Positions 44,830 to 56,766 of a stretch of 64,000 nt of DNA are shown here, piece after piece. Below the pieces are notes generated by a model. It had not been told where the DNA came from. It saw nothing but the letters and a program-made list of their open reading frames with translations, and did no database searches. Position 1 is the first letter of the stretch. Each line of letters begins with the position of its first letter. The translations under genes and the position numbers were made by a program. Source of the DNA: Ascidia mentula (lineage: Eukaryota; Chordata; Ascidiacea; Phlebobranchia; Ascidiidae); NCBI GenBank assembly GCA_947561715.1, contig OX387199.1:14265001-14329000 (forward strand), written 5' to 3'.

Positions 44830-45900
44830 TCCATTGGTTGAAATTAGCAACCTTTGGATTTAAAAATGCTTTTCTGTTTCACGGCACACTTTAATAGCGC
44901 TAAAGAGTGGGTTTAAACCGTCCTCCTCTGTCCTTGATTGCTGGGAAGTTGCTTTTACTTGGTAGTTTTGTAGATCCAACTGATTTGCTGCAGATTAGAC
45001 ATTTTGTAATTTTATTAACCATCTTTTAAACATAGCCACCAATGTAAGATATTGCAGCCTTTTTAAATTCTGACAAGTTTGATACTTTTGGGATGCCGCT
45101 ATAGTAATGATTTATTGCAGCTGGCTGCCTCTCCTTTAAATCGTACTTTCTGCAAGTAGCCGCTTCTGAAATTGTCACTTCTTTTTGTTTAACGAGACCT
45201 GTGTTACTCATGAAATGTAAGATATCTGTGGAGTCCTGCTTTGTGCAGTTACCATTGTTACCTCTAACACTCCTTCTTAATAGGAGTCGTTTGTATGCTG
45301 CAGTAAACTGTTGTACAGTTGGATTGTTGTTGCACCATCCTGCGGAGCGTATCGCACTGAAGAACAACTCCAAATGGGCCTGACTGGATTTAGACGTTAG
45401 CAAGTACTTGAAAGGTGCGTCATTTTTTTCAACAAAATCAGTAAATACACCTTTGATGCTTTTTATGCAGACAAGAAAAATCTTATCTTTCTGTTTGATC
45501 TGCTCAATGGTAACCTATTAGTTGTTCGTAAACCACTAATGTAATTGTAACATTCATTGAGAAACTGGTCCCATGCATTTTTGTTGCCTACACGCAGAAT
45601 AGACTTACATCCTTTTGCTGAAGGATTGCGGGAGTTTAGGACATCAAATAGGTGGTGAAAAATCCTTGGAAATCGCACTTTTGCTTCATCAAGAAAACAC
45701 ATGTTTTTTAATTGCATGGGTGAGTAAATCATGGGGTAATTGATGTTGGATCTAGGCAAGCCTAATTCAGTGAGCATTGCCAGATGACATGATGGACCAT
45801 CACAAGTTAAAGACACTATCTTTGGCCCTGTCTGTGCAAATCTTTGGATGCAAACCTTCACTATGTTTGCCCTCTTGATAAAAGGAGCTGTATTATTTAT
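44830..45900 (-). mobile_element. P-element/THAP9-like transposase fragment
   Basis: Minus-strand segments: KIVSLTCDGPSCHLAMLTEL (the catalytic-domain 'V.SL..DG...N..M...LG' block), then a long insert-domain segment ending in KKNMCFLD/DVLNSRNP-like residues. FKYLLTSKSSQAHLELFFSA follows, then YKRLLLRRSV, ISYIGGYV and a C-terminal AIKDRGGRFKP and VCRETEKHF. The order and the SQ.HLELFFS motif identify P-superfamily transposases (THAP9 kin). At least two frame changes and a stop interrupt it, and the N-terminal THAP finger was not seen. Confidence 0.85.
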
Positions 45901-46244
45901 ATTAATACTAATTTTACAAAATAAATAACATATAACTTTGTGTATGATTGCCTTTAAGTTGGGGCTTAAATTTTTGTCAGAGAAAAGATAATGTGTAAAA
46001 CTTTTGCAGTAAACATTGGAATGTTGAAAAAATATGTAAATTTTATAGTGAGTTAATTAAAACTAGACTGTTTCATTGTTGTGCTATAAAATCTTCAGCT
46101 TAATGTGCACTGAAATACCTTGGTGACAATTTGAAGTTAAGTGTGTCAAATAATAAATTGGGGGCATTACAGATCGGTTAACAAGGTTATTCTACGTGAT
46201 AGTGTTTCTCACACATTGTGGTGAGAAAATGACCAGAAAGCAAA
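45901..46244. other. Spacer between mobile-element fragments
   Basis: AT-rich, no gene or repeat recognised. Confidence 0.35.
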
Positions 46245-46454
46245 ATGCACAAAAGTAACGTCATGTCTGAACATAAAAGTGATGTTGATGCTGAAGTATT
46301 GTGCTGCATTTGTGGCCATTGGGATGCACCAACATCGAGCAGCGTAAATGTAGAAAATGATGCCTGGTTGGGCTGTGAAGCGTGCGATGCATGGTTTCAT
46401 TTAGTTTATTATCAAGATCCTAACCAATGTGCGTTCTATGAAAGCCCTATGTGA
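46245..46454 (+). pseudogene. PHD-finger-like fragment
   Basis: A 69-codon frame. CCICGHWDAP is followed by DAWLGCEACDAWFH, the C-x2-C...W-x2-C-x2-C-x2-WFH core of a PHD or related RING-like finger. The last Cys pair is incomplete because the frame ends about 15 residues later. In this transposon-filled stretch it may be the C-terminal finger of a mobile-element protein together with the Ulp1-like piece downstream. That link is inference. It could also be a host pseudogene. Confidence 0.5.
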
Positions 46455-47129
46455 CTGTGCTTTCAAATACAAATTGGAAATATGTATAAAAACAGTGATT
46501 TTTAAAAATAAAATTCGTGATCTTTATTACCCCATACTGTGGGGTATCAGAGATCATGAAGCAACCTTTTTGAAGTAGGTGTAAAAGGTACTGAAACACT
46601 TGGGGCCAAAAATGTTATAATCCTTTACTAAAGCAAATTTTTCGCAGAAATAAAAAAAATTTATCTCTATTACCCCGTCTTCTCCTACCGCGTAAGCGGC
46701 TCAAACCAAATCCTTTTGCCTTTCGTGTTGGAAAGTATGCAAATATGATGCAACCGTTGCACCAAGTTACCACACTCTTTCCGATGTGTAAACAGGATAA
46801 AATGCAAAAACAAACAACTAAAAGTTTTAAAAGTAAGTCTTTTTTTTGCAATGCACGTATCATGAAGGAGCCTTAGTGTTCTGAAACCAGCAGAAATCGG
46901 GCATAACTGGCTTCATTAAAATTTATAATCCCATAAAAAAGCTGCAAACTGGACCTCATTCAAGCTCGTTTTGGGAATTGAAATCACTTGATGACAAATT
47001 GCCTGCAGATGAAGTTTGTGTTTTGCAAAAGCATGACAGCCAATTTCATATTGGTTGGCTTTATGATGAAATCATTAACCGCTACCTATGGCAATTAACT
47101 TGCATGTTTGAACACACCATATATGCATG
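46455..47129. other. Spacer between PHD-like and Ulp1-like fragments
   Basis: No gene called. A palindromic-looking 'ccccatactgtggggtatca' lies at about 46530-46549. 46950-47090 is open in short plus-strand stretches that could belong to the same decayed protein as the Ulp1-like domain. Confidence 0.35.
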
Positions 47130-47464
47130 TTAAACTGTAGCTCAAGCATTACAAAGAAGAGTGTCAATTACAAACATTTGGAAGGGTTTTAATGTACAGC
47201 AAAAACGGCTGTTTTTTATACCTTGGAACCCTTCTGGTTGTCATTGGGTACTTTTAGTTGTTGATATTGAAAGAAAAACACTGCTCTATGCCCTGCAAGG
47301 AAACAGACCATTATGTTTCCACCGCACGAAAGATGGTTAATTATCTATTAGCTGTCAAGTTTGGTTGGAAAATTTCCTCCGTGGTGACTCCAGAAAGAAA
47401 ACAGCAGCCAGATGGATCCAGTTGTGGAGTTATGATTTGCATTTCGCTTCAGGCTGTAATTTAA
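47130..47464 (+). pseudogene. Ulp1/C48-type cysteine protease domain remnant
   Basis: In one frame: FFIPWNPSGCHWVLLVVDIE, with the catalytic His in HW and the Asp-containing strand of Ulp1/SENP-like proteases. In a second frame further on: QQPDGSSCGVMICISL, with the oxyanion Gln and the catalytic Cys in the usual Q-x5-CG spacing. The domain is interrupted by a frame change near 47280, so the copy is dead. Such protease domains occur in host SENPs and in several DNA transposon families. The neighbourhood favours a mobile origin. Confidence 0.6.
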
Positions 47465-48471
47465 ACTGATGATTTCTTTTTCGCAAAGTGAGTTTTCACA
47501 ACGATTCGCCAATGCAATTATTTGTGCTTTGTTTTTTTCTAAATTACTGTGCTTTATTCAGCAATTATGATGCTTTCTTTATTTTTTGCAATTATTTCTT
47601 GTACTTTTTTTCTGTGCCTCATTTTGGAATTATTGTGTTTGTTTTCTTTTTGAAACTAGCGTAATATCTGCTTCCTAGAAATCAGTGGTGCTGGCGGTTG
47701 ATAAAGGATTTTTGTGTCCTATAGTCAAAATAAACTGACTGACTGCATGTATGCAAAACGGCTAGCATCAGGACAATGCTTACAACAATTTGGTTCTGTT
47801 GAAGGATACAGAGTGCAATTCTTAAACTTGATTGCTGGCAAATGCCTTACTAATACAACAAACAAGGATGTGTGCAAATCATGCAAAGATAAAGGTGACG
47901 ACTCTTCAGAAGTTGTCTGAACGCTTGCAAAAGTGTGGTTAACCTTAACTTGCTGAGCCCGAACCTTGCTACAAACAGTTTATGAAAGACCCAGTTTGAT
48001 ATGGCTATTGGCGAGGCTTCTGGGTTATCAAAAATCACCAACGACCACATGCAGGATGGCTCCCTCAGCCGTGGTTGGAAATCCTGTGCAAACATAGACT
48101 GACTAACACTCACAACTTAAGTGCATTAAATTTTTTTATTACTTTTCTCCATTTTTCTGTGAAAATATGAAATTACTTCAGCAACAGTGTGTGCATCTAG
48201 TCGCAGGATATTTGTTGTACTTACAACGGTCTGATCATCCTCCTACAAAATGAGTCTGCGAAATTATTTGCTAAATCAATTTGACATACTTCTGCATATT
48301 TCGCAGAAATCCTTGGCTAATTTTCTACAACATTAACACATTTTAGTATATTTGAAGAGTATTGTTATTGGATGCAAAGCTTAGTTACAGTGTACATGTA
48401 CTGAGATTTTATACTTACAACATGTATTTTAACTTCTTTCTACAAACAAAAAGAAACGGATTACTATGTTA
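47465..48471. other. Intergenic, no gene recognised
   Basis: T-rich stretches (47470-47680). A cysteine-containing frame at 47714-47920 (with VCKSCKDKG) and a partly open stretch to 48110 are unassigned and may be more of the decayed element to the left. Confidence 0.35.
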
Positions 48472-48632
48472 GATTAGTGTAAGACAATATATACTCGCAT
48501 TATCCTCCTTTTGTATTTGCCTCTGAAACAGGAACAAAACATATTAAATTAAAACTGATACACAACGTTGGATTAGTATAAGACAATATATACTCACATT
48601 ATCCTCCTTTTGTGTTTGCCTCTGAAACACAA
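48472..48632 (+). repeat. Tandem duplication, 99-bp unit
   Basis: The block 'gattagtgtaagacaatata' through 'tttgcctctgaaaca' begins at 48472 and again at 48571. Two units, with a few substitutions. Confidence 0.8.
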
Positions 48633-48699
48633 AACTTTGTGATTTTATTTATTGAATTAAAACAAAACATGGTACACAAATTCATTCATAGGTAAGGAT

Positions 48700-48830
48700 T
48701 CACAAGATCCATCTTCTTTCAATGATTAGGTCCATGCACACATAATACTGTGCACCATGATCAAGCTCATGTGAAGTTTCAATGACTGACCATCTTCATA
48801 TGTCTGCATGAGCTTTACATGTTTACTGCA
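48700..48830 (-). repeat. Relative of 30480-30590
   Basis: Read on the minus strand, 'gctcatgcagac...tgaaacttcaca...atcatggt.cacag...tgtgcatggacctaa' matches 30480-30590 on the plus strand with substitutions and small indels. The translations retain similarity around LMQT and CMDL, so both may be remnants of one coding element of unknown family. Confidence 0.5.
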
Positions 48831-48970
48831 TTAACAACCTAATGCATTGTTTACAACACATTTGTATGTGATAACAGGTCATCAAATTGTATGTGCTAAC
48901 AAGGGAAGCATATGGTGAACCTTGTAGAATGGGAAGTTCCTTCAAATTCAACTTGAATTCAGAACTTTCA

Positions 48971-49559
48971 AGCCAGTAGCTACAAAAAGAATTAAATTGC
49001 AAATAATTAGTCATAAATGGTGAAGCTGTGACCTTTCTAATTTCATCAGCAACCTGCTGTACAGTGAGTCTACCACAATCCGGTTCATAGCACTTTTGCG
49101 GTGGCTAGTCACATTTTTGTCTCCCTGCAAGGATAAATTGTTACTACCATTCGTAGAACTAATTTTTATCGCCACCACGACTACACAGTTACAACGTGAA
49201 CAAAACCGAAATCCGTCGGGCCGAGTATACTCCGCCTCAATTCGGTCAGACAACCCCTTCTAGACCGATCGCCAGTTCAGGCGCAATAAAGCGCCTCGTT
49301 TTATTTCGTCACTTCCGTTTTTCGGCCTTCTGGCCGAGTACTGCGCCTGAAAAGTGGCCATGGAAACGTAGTAAAGGATGCGTCACAAAAGGTATGAATT
49401 TCAACTCTTATTTGAAACAGCGAGGTATCGTCAAATTTTCTAATGCTGACAATTCATTTGCCCAGCGTTGCCAAGTGTCACTGAAGACCTTTTCAACGGA
49501 TTGATCCCACGTTAAGTTACTTCTGCACATGTTTTGCAACAACACTTATGATGTATGCA
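48971..49559. other. Spacer, nothing recognised
   Basis: Mildly GC-rich section 49190-49400 containing the short palindrome 'cggccttctggccg'. The frame 49196-49504 is unassigned. Confidence 0.35.
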
Positions 49560-51290
49560 ACACCGGTGCCGCTAAACCGAGCTAACCATTGACGAAATTC
49601 CCATTCGGGTTACAGGGCGATTTGGTATGCGAATTTGAAAATCTAGGGTATCAGCATCTACTCTCCAGTTAATACCTAATGCTCTCTCAGAAGGTAAGGA
49701 GTTACGACTGAGATCAAGATCTTTTATTGCGATGGCATGATCACCGGACGGAATTGATTGCAAGACTTCGCAACTGTTAGATGTCCATTTCGTGATATGA
49801 AACCCGCCACGTTTTAGAAGAGAAGTTAGTTCGTGAATCATTGTTACTGTTTTTCTTTCATCATCTAATGATTTTAAGCAATCATCAACGTAAAAGTTGT
49901 TCATTACTGTGTTTACAGTCTCTGGTGAAAATGTATCGCCATGATTAATTGCCGCTTGACGTAGCGCAAAATTGGCACAACTTGGAGAACAGACCGTTCC
50001 AAACAAATAAACGTTCATTTGATAAGTCACTATTTCCTTTTTTATATCACCATCTTGCCACCACAAAAAAACGCAATAAATCTCGGTCTTCTTCGGGGAC
50101 GCGAACTTGGTGAAACATACTTCTTATTTCTCCCATTACAGCAATTTTGTCTTGTCTAAATCTACACAGTACACCAAAGAGCGAGCTGGTTAAATCCGGC
50201 CCCTGCAACAGGCATTTGTTTAGTGAAAACCCGTTAAACTCCTCTGAACAATCAAATACAACCCTTAACTTGTTTGGCTTTTTAGGGTGATATACACCGT
50301 GGTGAGGCAGGTACCACACATTTCCATCATTGCGCTGTAGCAATACACGTGGAACCTTGCGAGCATCATCTTCAATAAGCATTTGATCAATAAAAGAACG
50401 ATAATGCTCGTAAAACTTAGGGTTTCTCTTGAACTTAGATTTCAATTGTTTGATACGGTTTTCAGCTTGCTTTAAATTTATTGGCATAGTCAACTGTGTT
50501 TCCCGTTTAGGCAGTGCGATCTTATAATGTCCGGTGTCAAATTGCTTGATAGAATTATCGACACATTTTTAAACAGTTGCTGATCTGGCGACAAAGCCTT
50601 TCTATTGCTTCCATCGGTTTCTACATCATCCTTGCAGATTTCACAAATGTTAAAATCGTTTTGTTTTATAAAATAAGACATTGCTTTTGGGACTGTTTCA
50701 CTCCTGTTGTTAGTCCTAGGGCCACAAACAGTCCATCCAAGTTTGGTTTTAAACGCATAAGGACCACCATTACAGCTTTCAGTAACGCGTAATGGCTGTA
50801 ACAGTTCTGGATTATCAAGGCCTATCAGCAACTCAACGGGAGCATAGACATCTTCTAACTGCACATTATGAAGATGAAGGCCACTTATCGAGGTCCTCTG
50901 AACGCGCAATATCCGACTGAGAAACCGGCAATTTTCCACCAGCATAAACTTCTCCTAACACGAATTTTCGTTTATCTTAACTTTTGGGCCGTTTGCCTTG
51001 AGTTCACACATAAGGTTCTTGCCACAAAACGTAGATGTGCTACCCGGATCAAGAAACGCGTTAACAATCACCCAATTATCGGAATCTGACCGTTGCACCT
51101 TTACTGGCAAAATTGGCAACATAATATTAGCTTAATGGGACTGAACCACGCCACATTTTACAGCGTCCGAATTGGAGGGCGAATTAGGGGTTTCTTCCGG
51201 ATGCAACAGGGTGCTATGCATTTTACGCAACCCTCTTTTCGGCATTGATTTGTGCGGCTACAGCTGCACTTTGCTGACTCCTTTGGAAAA
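49560..51290 (-). mobile_element. BEL/Pao LTR retrotransposon fossil (internal part)
   Basis: Minus-strand similarity, in order, to a gag C-terminal zinc-knuckle-like region, the aspartic protease (peptidase A17 type) and the first part of the reverse transcriptase of BEL/Pao elements. RNase H, integrase and the LTRs were not recognised on either side. It is broken, with several interruptions and both ends missing, and looks old. Confidence 0.85.
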
Positions 51291-51430
51291 GGGTGAAATC
51301 TTCGAAAGTAAATAATACAGAAACAGAGCAACGTACAACAAGAAGAGAAAACAAAACGACATTAGTTTTTATTCATCAAGACTGTTTTGAACGCATTCCG
51401 TTAGGATGTGTGGCTAAGTATTATATAGAT

Positions 51431-51598
51431 CAGTGCTTCCCAACCAGTGGTTCGCGAAGCATTTCTAAATGTTAGTTTTCTATTAGATCACAAAAATTGC
51501 ATGTGTATACATCGTTTCTTGTCTCATTCGTTTGGTCGTATCTCATTGTGGGTCGCACAATAAAACTTGCATTCAAAGTGGGGTTGGGAAGCACCGAT
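51431..51598. mobile_element. hAT MITE, 168 bp
   Basis: The left end CAGTGCTTCCCAACC matches the inverse of the right end at nearly every base. The flanks atatagat (51423-51430) and atgtggat (51599-51606) agree at 6 of 8 positions, as in an aged duplication. The interior contains 'gtgggtcgcac', similar to the sub-terminal part of the hAT at 21298. Confidence 0.8.
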
Positions 51599-51606
51599 GT
51601 GGATGA

Positions 51607-51989
51607 TACCGTTAGATGGTTAACGGATAACATAGTCGATTTTTTTGTTTTAGGACTATAAAATATTGCAGTTATGGACTTGCTTAATAGCTGTAGAGGG
51701 ATCTAGCCCTCGGTTAGTTGCGTCAGCAAATTACTTTAGTTGGTGTATATAGAGAAGCAATAAGCCTCTGATTTACGTCAGCAGATTTTATTTTGAAAAA
51801 TCGATTTCGCTTATGTAAGTTACCAGAAGCATCGTCAGTTGACATAACATCTAATTTGCACCAATTTTGGTGTATACGTAGCAACGCGCCACACATGTGA
51901 AGAAGAATATGTCGGTCAGACATAAACAAATTTTCTACCCGTTGGACGCAACACCGGGCCGACAAGCGATATCGGTAAGAATGACAAAA
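51607..51989. other. Spacer, nothing recognised
   Basis: A minus-strand frame (51723-52022) has no family resemblance. It may belong to the decayed Harbinger element to the right. Confidence 0.35.
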
Positions 51990-52480
51990 CGTCCCTTCTT
52001 CACCATTAGCACATCCAAACACAGTACACCGGCTCAGCGCCTATCCATAGAAACCTGCTTTTGTTGGAGAACCGACGGCAAAGACTTCAGACCCAGACAA
52101 ATGTCACCAATATTTTAGAATGAGTAAAGAGAAATTCTATTCAGTACTGAGACTATTGAGCCCAAAATACGAAAACTGGACACTCCTTGGAGAAAACAAT
52201 TTCACCACAGCGTCGCCTGACTTTGACTTTATGATACCTTGCAACAGGTGCATCTCAGCTACATATAGGTCACACTACAGTAGGCAAGATTATCAGGGAG
52301 TGCTGTTCGGCGCTATTGGGAATGTTTGGTTCCAATAGTTTTGCGCCCTCCTACTGCAAAAGATTGGTTGCGAAGTGCTGACGATTTTCATAAGTTTTGA
52401 TAATGCTCAAATTGCATTGGAGCAATCGACGGAAAATACATTAGAATTAAGGCTCCACCAATATTTTATTTATAAGGGTT
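51990..52480 (+). mobile_element. Second PIF/Harbinger transposase remnant
   Basis: Plus-strand fragments: RMSKEKFYSVLRLLSPKYE near 52118 (the 'FRMS...F..LL..V.P' start of Harbinger transposases), then APPTAKDWL, DDFHKF and CIGAIDGKYIRIKAPP around 52340-52460. The last carries the first catalytic Asp. Stops and frame changes occur between them, and nothing after the first catalytic motif is left. The subtype differs from the 42538-43740 copy (GKYIRI versus GCHIPI). The similarity ends about 50 bases before the oxidase duplication begins. Confidence 0.7.
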
Positions 52481-52529
52481 TTTCCTCCATTGTGCTTTTA
52501 GCAATTTGTTATGGCCATTATCGTTTTGT

Positions 52530-55490
52530 TAGTCTGGACTAGCGAACATTTAACGTTTACAAAATCAAAAGTTCATCAAAAGTTCACATAACTTCGTCCA
52601 GCGGAACTTTAGTCAATTTTGCATTATGAATTACCAGATTCACTTCGTATATAGCCTTCTGCTTTTATTAGTGAAATGAATCAATCACTGGAGGTTGTAC
52701 ATGCTATTGTTCCGTAATGTGGCATTTACATTTGTACACATACACTGAAAATGATAAGGTAGGCCTACATTTTAAGGACCCGTTATATAAAATCTTTGCA
52801 GCACAAAAATAGGTCATACTGATGATTGAACTTAACATCGTTATGTTACAAATATACATTGAAAATATGTTGGTATCTTGAACGATTATAGGTCGATGTC
52901 CACTTTACTAAGTCCAAATCGCCCAACTAACGGGAAAGCAGAAAAGGACGAAACTAAAAGAAAACGGAAAAATGAAAATATTTGAATTTATACATCGCGT
53001 TGCCAACGTACAACCATGTAATTACCTGTAATCCAGCCTTGTAGATGTAGAACTGCTGTTGCAACGCGACGGGGCGTTGAAAGGGTAAGGATCGCATTTA
53101 TGGCAAGCACCTGGGTAAGCACCATCAGCTGCCACAGCTGCCGTAAGGTCTTCTCCTACATTAATTACTTTTTTAAGTCAATCTTGCACAGTCTGTGTGT
53201 ATTGATTTTTTTGTTATAGTTTGTGAGAAGTGTTCACATTGTACGGAAACTCTCTAGGACGCAGTAGTACTCAGCAACTAATTTCTGCAATATCATCCGG
53301 CCCAGCAACAAATAGGCAGGTTGTTTCTGTAGTGATTATTGTTGGGTTTTAGATGAGATAATTCCAATGCATTTATGGGGCCCTACGTTATTTCAATATA
53401 TTGTTTATTCATGTCGTATCGTTCTTTACACGAAGCAAAATAATTCGATTTGACTTGTTGGTTTACAATAGTTTTAATGCCTTTTTGTCAATATCAAAAT
53501 TCGTCCATTGCAAACAATTTCAACTTTTCGATAAAATGATGCGATACGATACTTTCAAGAAGAACAGACACTTGTATTGACAAGAGTGTAAGTAAGTTAC
53601 CTGAATTAACAACGTCCACAGTGATAGCCATGCCTCCATCAGCGTGTGATAGCAAATGACAATGGACCAAAACTATTCCAGTAAATTCATTTGGCAAAAA
53701 CCTAATCTGCAAAATGAATTTCAATGTTGAGCATATATAACTGGGCAATGAGGTCAATTGCACATCTACATAAATAACCAGTAGACCTCAAATAATTTTG
53801 TTGATGGTTTAACATATATGTTTCTTGGATAATAGGCATATCATGACTTTAAAAAACATTTGATTTTGAAAGAGATATTTCCTCCATATTTTGACACGAG
53901 AAGGCTATATTTGAAAAAAAAAATATTCTTGTTTGAACAATACGTAAAGGACAAGACACGAAGTTAACCGCATTTACCAAAAGCAAGAATATAAACTTAT
54001 ATGCCCGGCTACTTACTGTTAAATTTGAAAGAGGTGGGACCCACACAGTATCCATAAAATCACCAGAAACTGGATAAGAGAGAGATCCATTTCCTCCTCG
54101 AAGCCAACGTTTGTAATGATCAGAGTAGATTAAAGGCCCAGGAAAAGGTGGAATCTCTGCAGACGCTTCTGAATGATACAAAAAATTTGAAACAACTCAA
54201 CATTTGGTAACCAAAATTTTAAGTGTGTATGTGTGTGTTTTAATGTTTTAGACAGCGAACTCGACAGAAAGTCTCTTATACCCGTCTTTAGTTTTACGTT
54301 TTCATAGAAATACTGTATAGAAAGAAACACACAACATTTCATTGCTTTCAGGAGTTTACGAACTTCTATACACTGGCTTAGTTTTAAAGCTCGTGAAGTT
54401 TGAGGCTTACTGTTGTATCCTGGGTGTTGATAGAAACAAGTTTCGTTGTTTTGGTCATAAAGTTTCCAATCCAAGCCTTTGAAAACCCCTATTGGCCCGG
54501 TGTATGGTTGAAAATGAATGATCTGAAATGCGTAATCTTAACTTGTGTTGGCACATACGAAAATGTGTGAATTTAAATCAACGAGTAACGGTTTATTGCA
54601 AGGCAAAACTAAGGTCGAATGCAGTTACCTGAAAGTGATTAACGTGCATGTGCATCGCATGACTGATTATAGGCGAAGTATTGATAAAATGCCATTCTTG
54701 CAGTTTATTCACCTCCATTTTGTATCTTGGAAAAAGAGTTTTAGTTTTAGTGAATCTTTACGTCATAAATTTGCATAAAATATAACTGTAAAATTTAAAG
54801 AGTTAAGTTTTTCCGCATTTGCCTTTTACTATGAGTAGATCAGGAACCTAGCAAACTCAAAATTTATGATTTCTACATATTGCTATACACTGTACGAAAG
54901 CATGAAACAGGCCTACTCCCTTTAAAATATAGATTCAAAACTACCTGAAGTTATGTTTGTACTGAAAAACGTCCCGATTCAAGGTGAAACGTGGACCGAG
55001 TTGAACAACAAAACGACCGTAAACATCTTCTTGGGGTACATCTCGAAAATCTCTTAGATAGGATGGCCTCTGTGGCAATGTCGTGTTAATCTCTGTAGTT
55101 GTAACATCGCCGTTGACAAGAATTGTGAACAAATCTCCTTTCCATCTGTCTTCATCACCGATTGATAGCCCATCTTCAACTGCAGGGTTTGATCTTACCT
55201 ATAAAGTATTGGTTGATCGGATTTACAATAATTCAACCTAAATTACTCGAGGTGCTAGTCCAATTTTTAAAATGTATGACATTTGTATCATCTTGTTTGA
55301 TAGTTTAACGTACTTACGTTTAGGACCTGACAATGTCCTTACAAACCATGTATGTAACTACTTATATTTTTACTATAAGCTGTGTTGCCTCGATTTTTGA
55401 TTTGATATTTTAACTACGTTTTCCTGGCTACATTATTTTAACATATCTAACCTTTGGGGAAATATAAAAAATAATGTAACTTACCGTGTA
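52530..55490 (-). pseudogene. Inverted partial copy of the multicopper oxidase gene, exons 8-13
   Basis: The minus strand is highly similar, introns included, to plus-strand 36216-39055. Exons: 55198-54945, 54725-54629, 54522-54411, 54168-54017, 53706-53601 and 53155-53026 (254, 97, 112, 152, 106, 130 nt). Each is exactly as long as exons 8-13 of the intact gene, with open frames and intact GT/AG borders. The copper motifs of the C-terminal half persist, including HCHLLSHADGGM. Exon 14 was not found to the left, where a Harbinger remnant lies. Exons 1-7 are absent because a Polinton starts at 55491, within the last bases of exon 7. As seen here it lacks the promoter, signal peptide and the first two copper motifs, so it should not yield a working oxidase. 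Preserved frames mean the interruption is recent or was selected until recently. Confidence 0.88.
55485..55490. repeat. Candidate 6-bp target duplication at the Polinton left end
   Basis: CGTGTA is the last oxidase-derived hexamer (TACACG, the end of exon 7, on the other strand). It is followed at once by AGTAGTAAAGGG, an AG start typical of Polintons. Polintons generate 6-bp duplications. The partner copy would lie outside the window. Confidence 0.6.
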
Positions 55491-56766
55491 AGTAGTAAAG
55501 GGTGACAGAGTAGAGAACGGGGAGAACTTCCTTCCTGTCTCTCTGTTACTCTTTCCGGTTAGGGAGACAGGAAAGAGTACTCCTTCCGTTCTCTTTCGTA
55601 TGCATTTCAAAGGGGGCCATGTGTCAGGGAGATACTCACAGTTACTCATGAGCCTTCCGGTCTTGATTGGGAGTAAAATTAGATTCTCCTATTGTTTGTC
55701 TCTTTCCGGTGTCGCAATCGTGATTCTATTTTTATCTTGAGCGTGTGAACTTTGTTTGAGATGTCCTCGCCAAGGAATTCGAGGTCACACGCAGTTCACT
55801 GTGTGGTCGTGTGGCGTTTGTGAAACTATCTGGTGAATGGTTTCCTGAATTGGACCGTTATTTCTAATGACGTTGTGATGACATGATTGATGACGTGGTC
55901 GACAAACGATCTTGTCAATCACTTGTGAATTGCTCCAGGGAATTCACCAGCCTCCATGTATCGCGTTATCCATTCGTTAATTGTGCCCGCCCCCGCTTAG
56001 TCAACGCCCCCCCTTTTTTTAGTGTGGGTCGCAGATGCATTTTTTTGCGAGGTTCTTGATCAGACCACAGTCCCATGACAAATTCGCTTTTCCACATTTT
56101 TTTTTCTATTTTCCCAGCATTCGATTTGTGCAAGCTGTTTCCGTGCAGTCTGTTTTTGGGATATAATGCTATGCATATGGTGCCTTCATGTCAGCGAACA
56201 ATGTGAATTCTAAACATTCCCAGGCTAGAGTTGTGTAATATTTCCGCAGAGGGATATCGCCGTTTTGGTAGTCACACTATTGTCAATGCGTATCTAAGGC
56301 CGTTGTTTTTTAAGGGTTTTCCGATAGAAGTCGCGCCCATTCATTCCCATGTTGAAGTATCCCTATGTTTCCGATTTCTACGGATTTTCACATCTTTCAT
56401 GATGCGCACGCTGTTCTCTTAGCCATCTGGTTTGTTGGCCCATATTGCCTGGGCAGTATGGCGAGATCATTGGTGTTCGCCATATGGCGTGGATCTTTGT
56501 AAAAAATCATGCGAAAAGGTGATCGGAAACTTTTCCCGCGCATTTCACAGGCGTAAACTCCGAGATTGATGCCTATTACAATCAATCCATGCATTTCCTT
56601 TGATTGTTTTTTTGGCCGCACCGATTTCCGTTGTTTTTCACGGTGTGACACTCTTGACTAGTATAAAAAAGAGTGCGCCCATGGAGAGTTTCTAAGTGTC
56701 TCGCGATAGGGACACGACTTGCCAACGTAAATTAGCGGATTGAACGCGCACCTTCAAAATCGAAAA

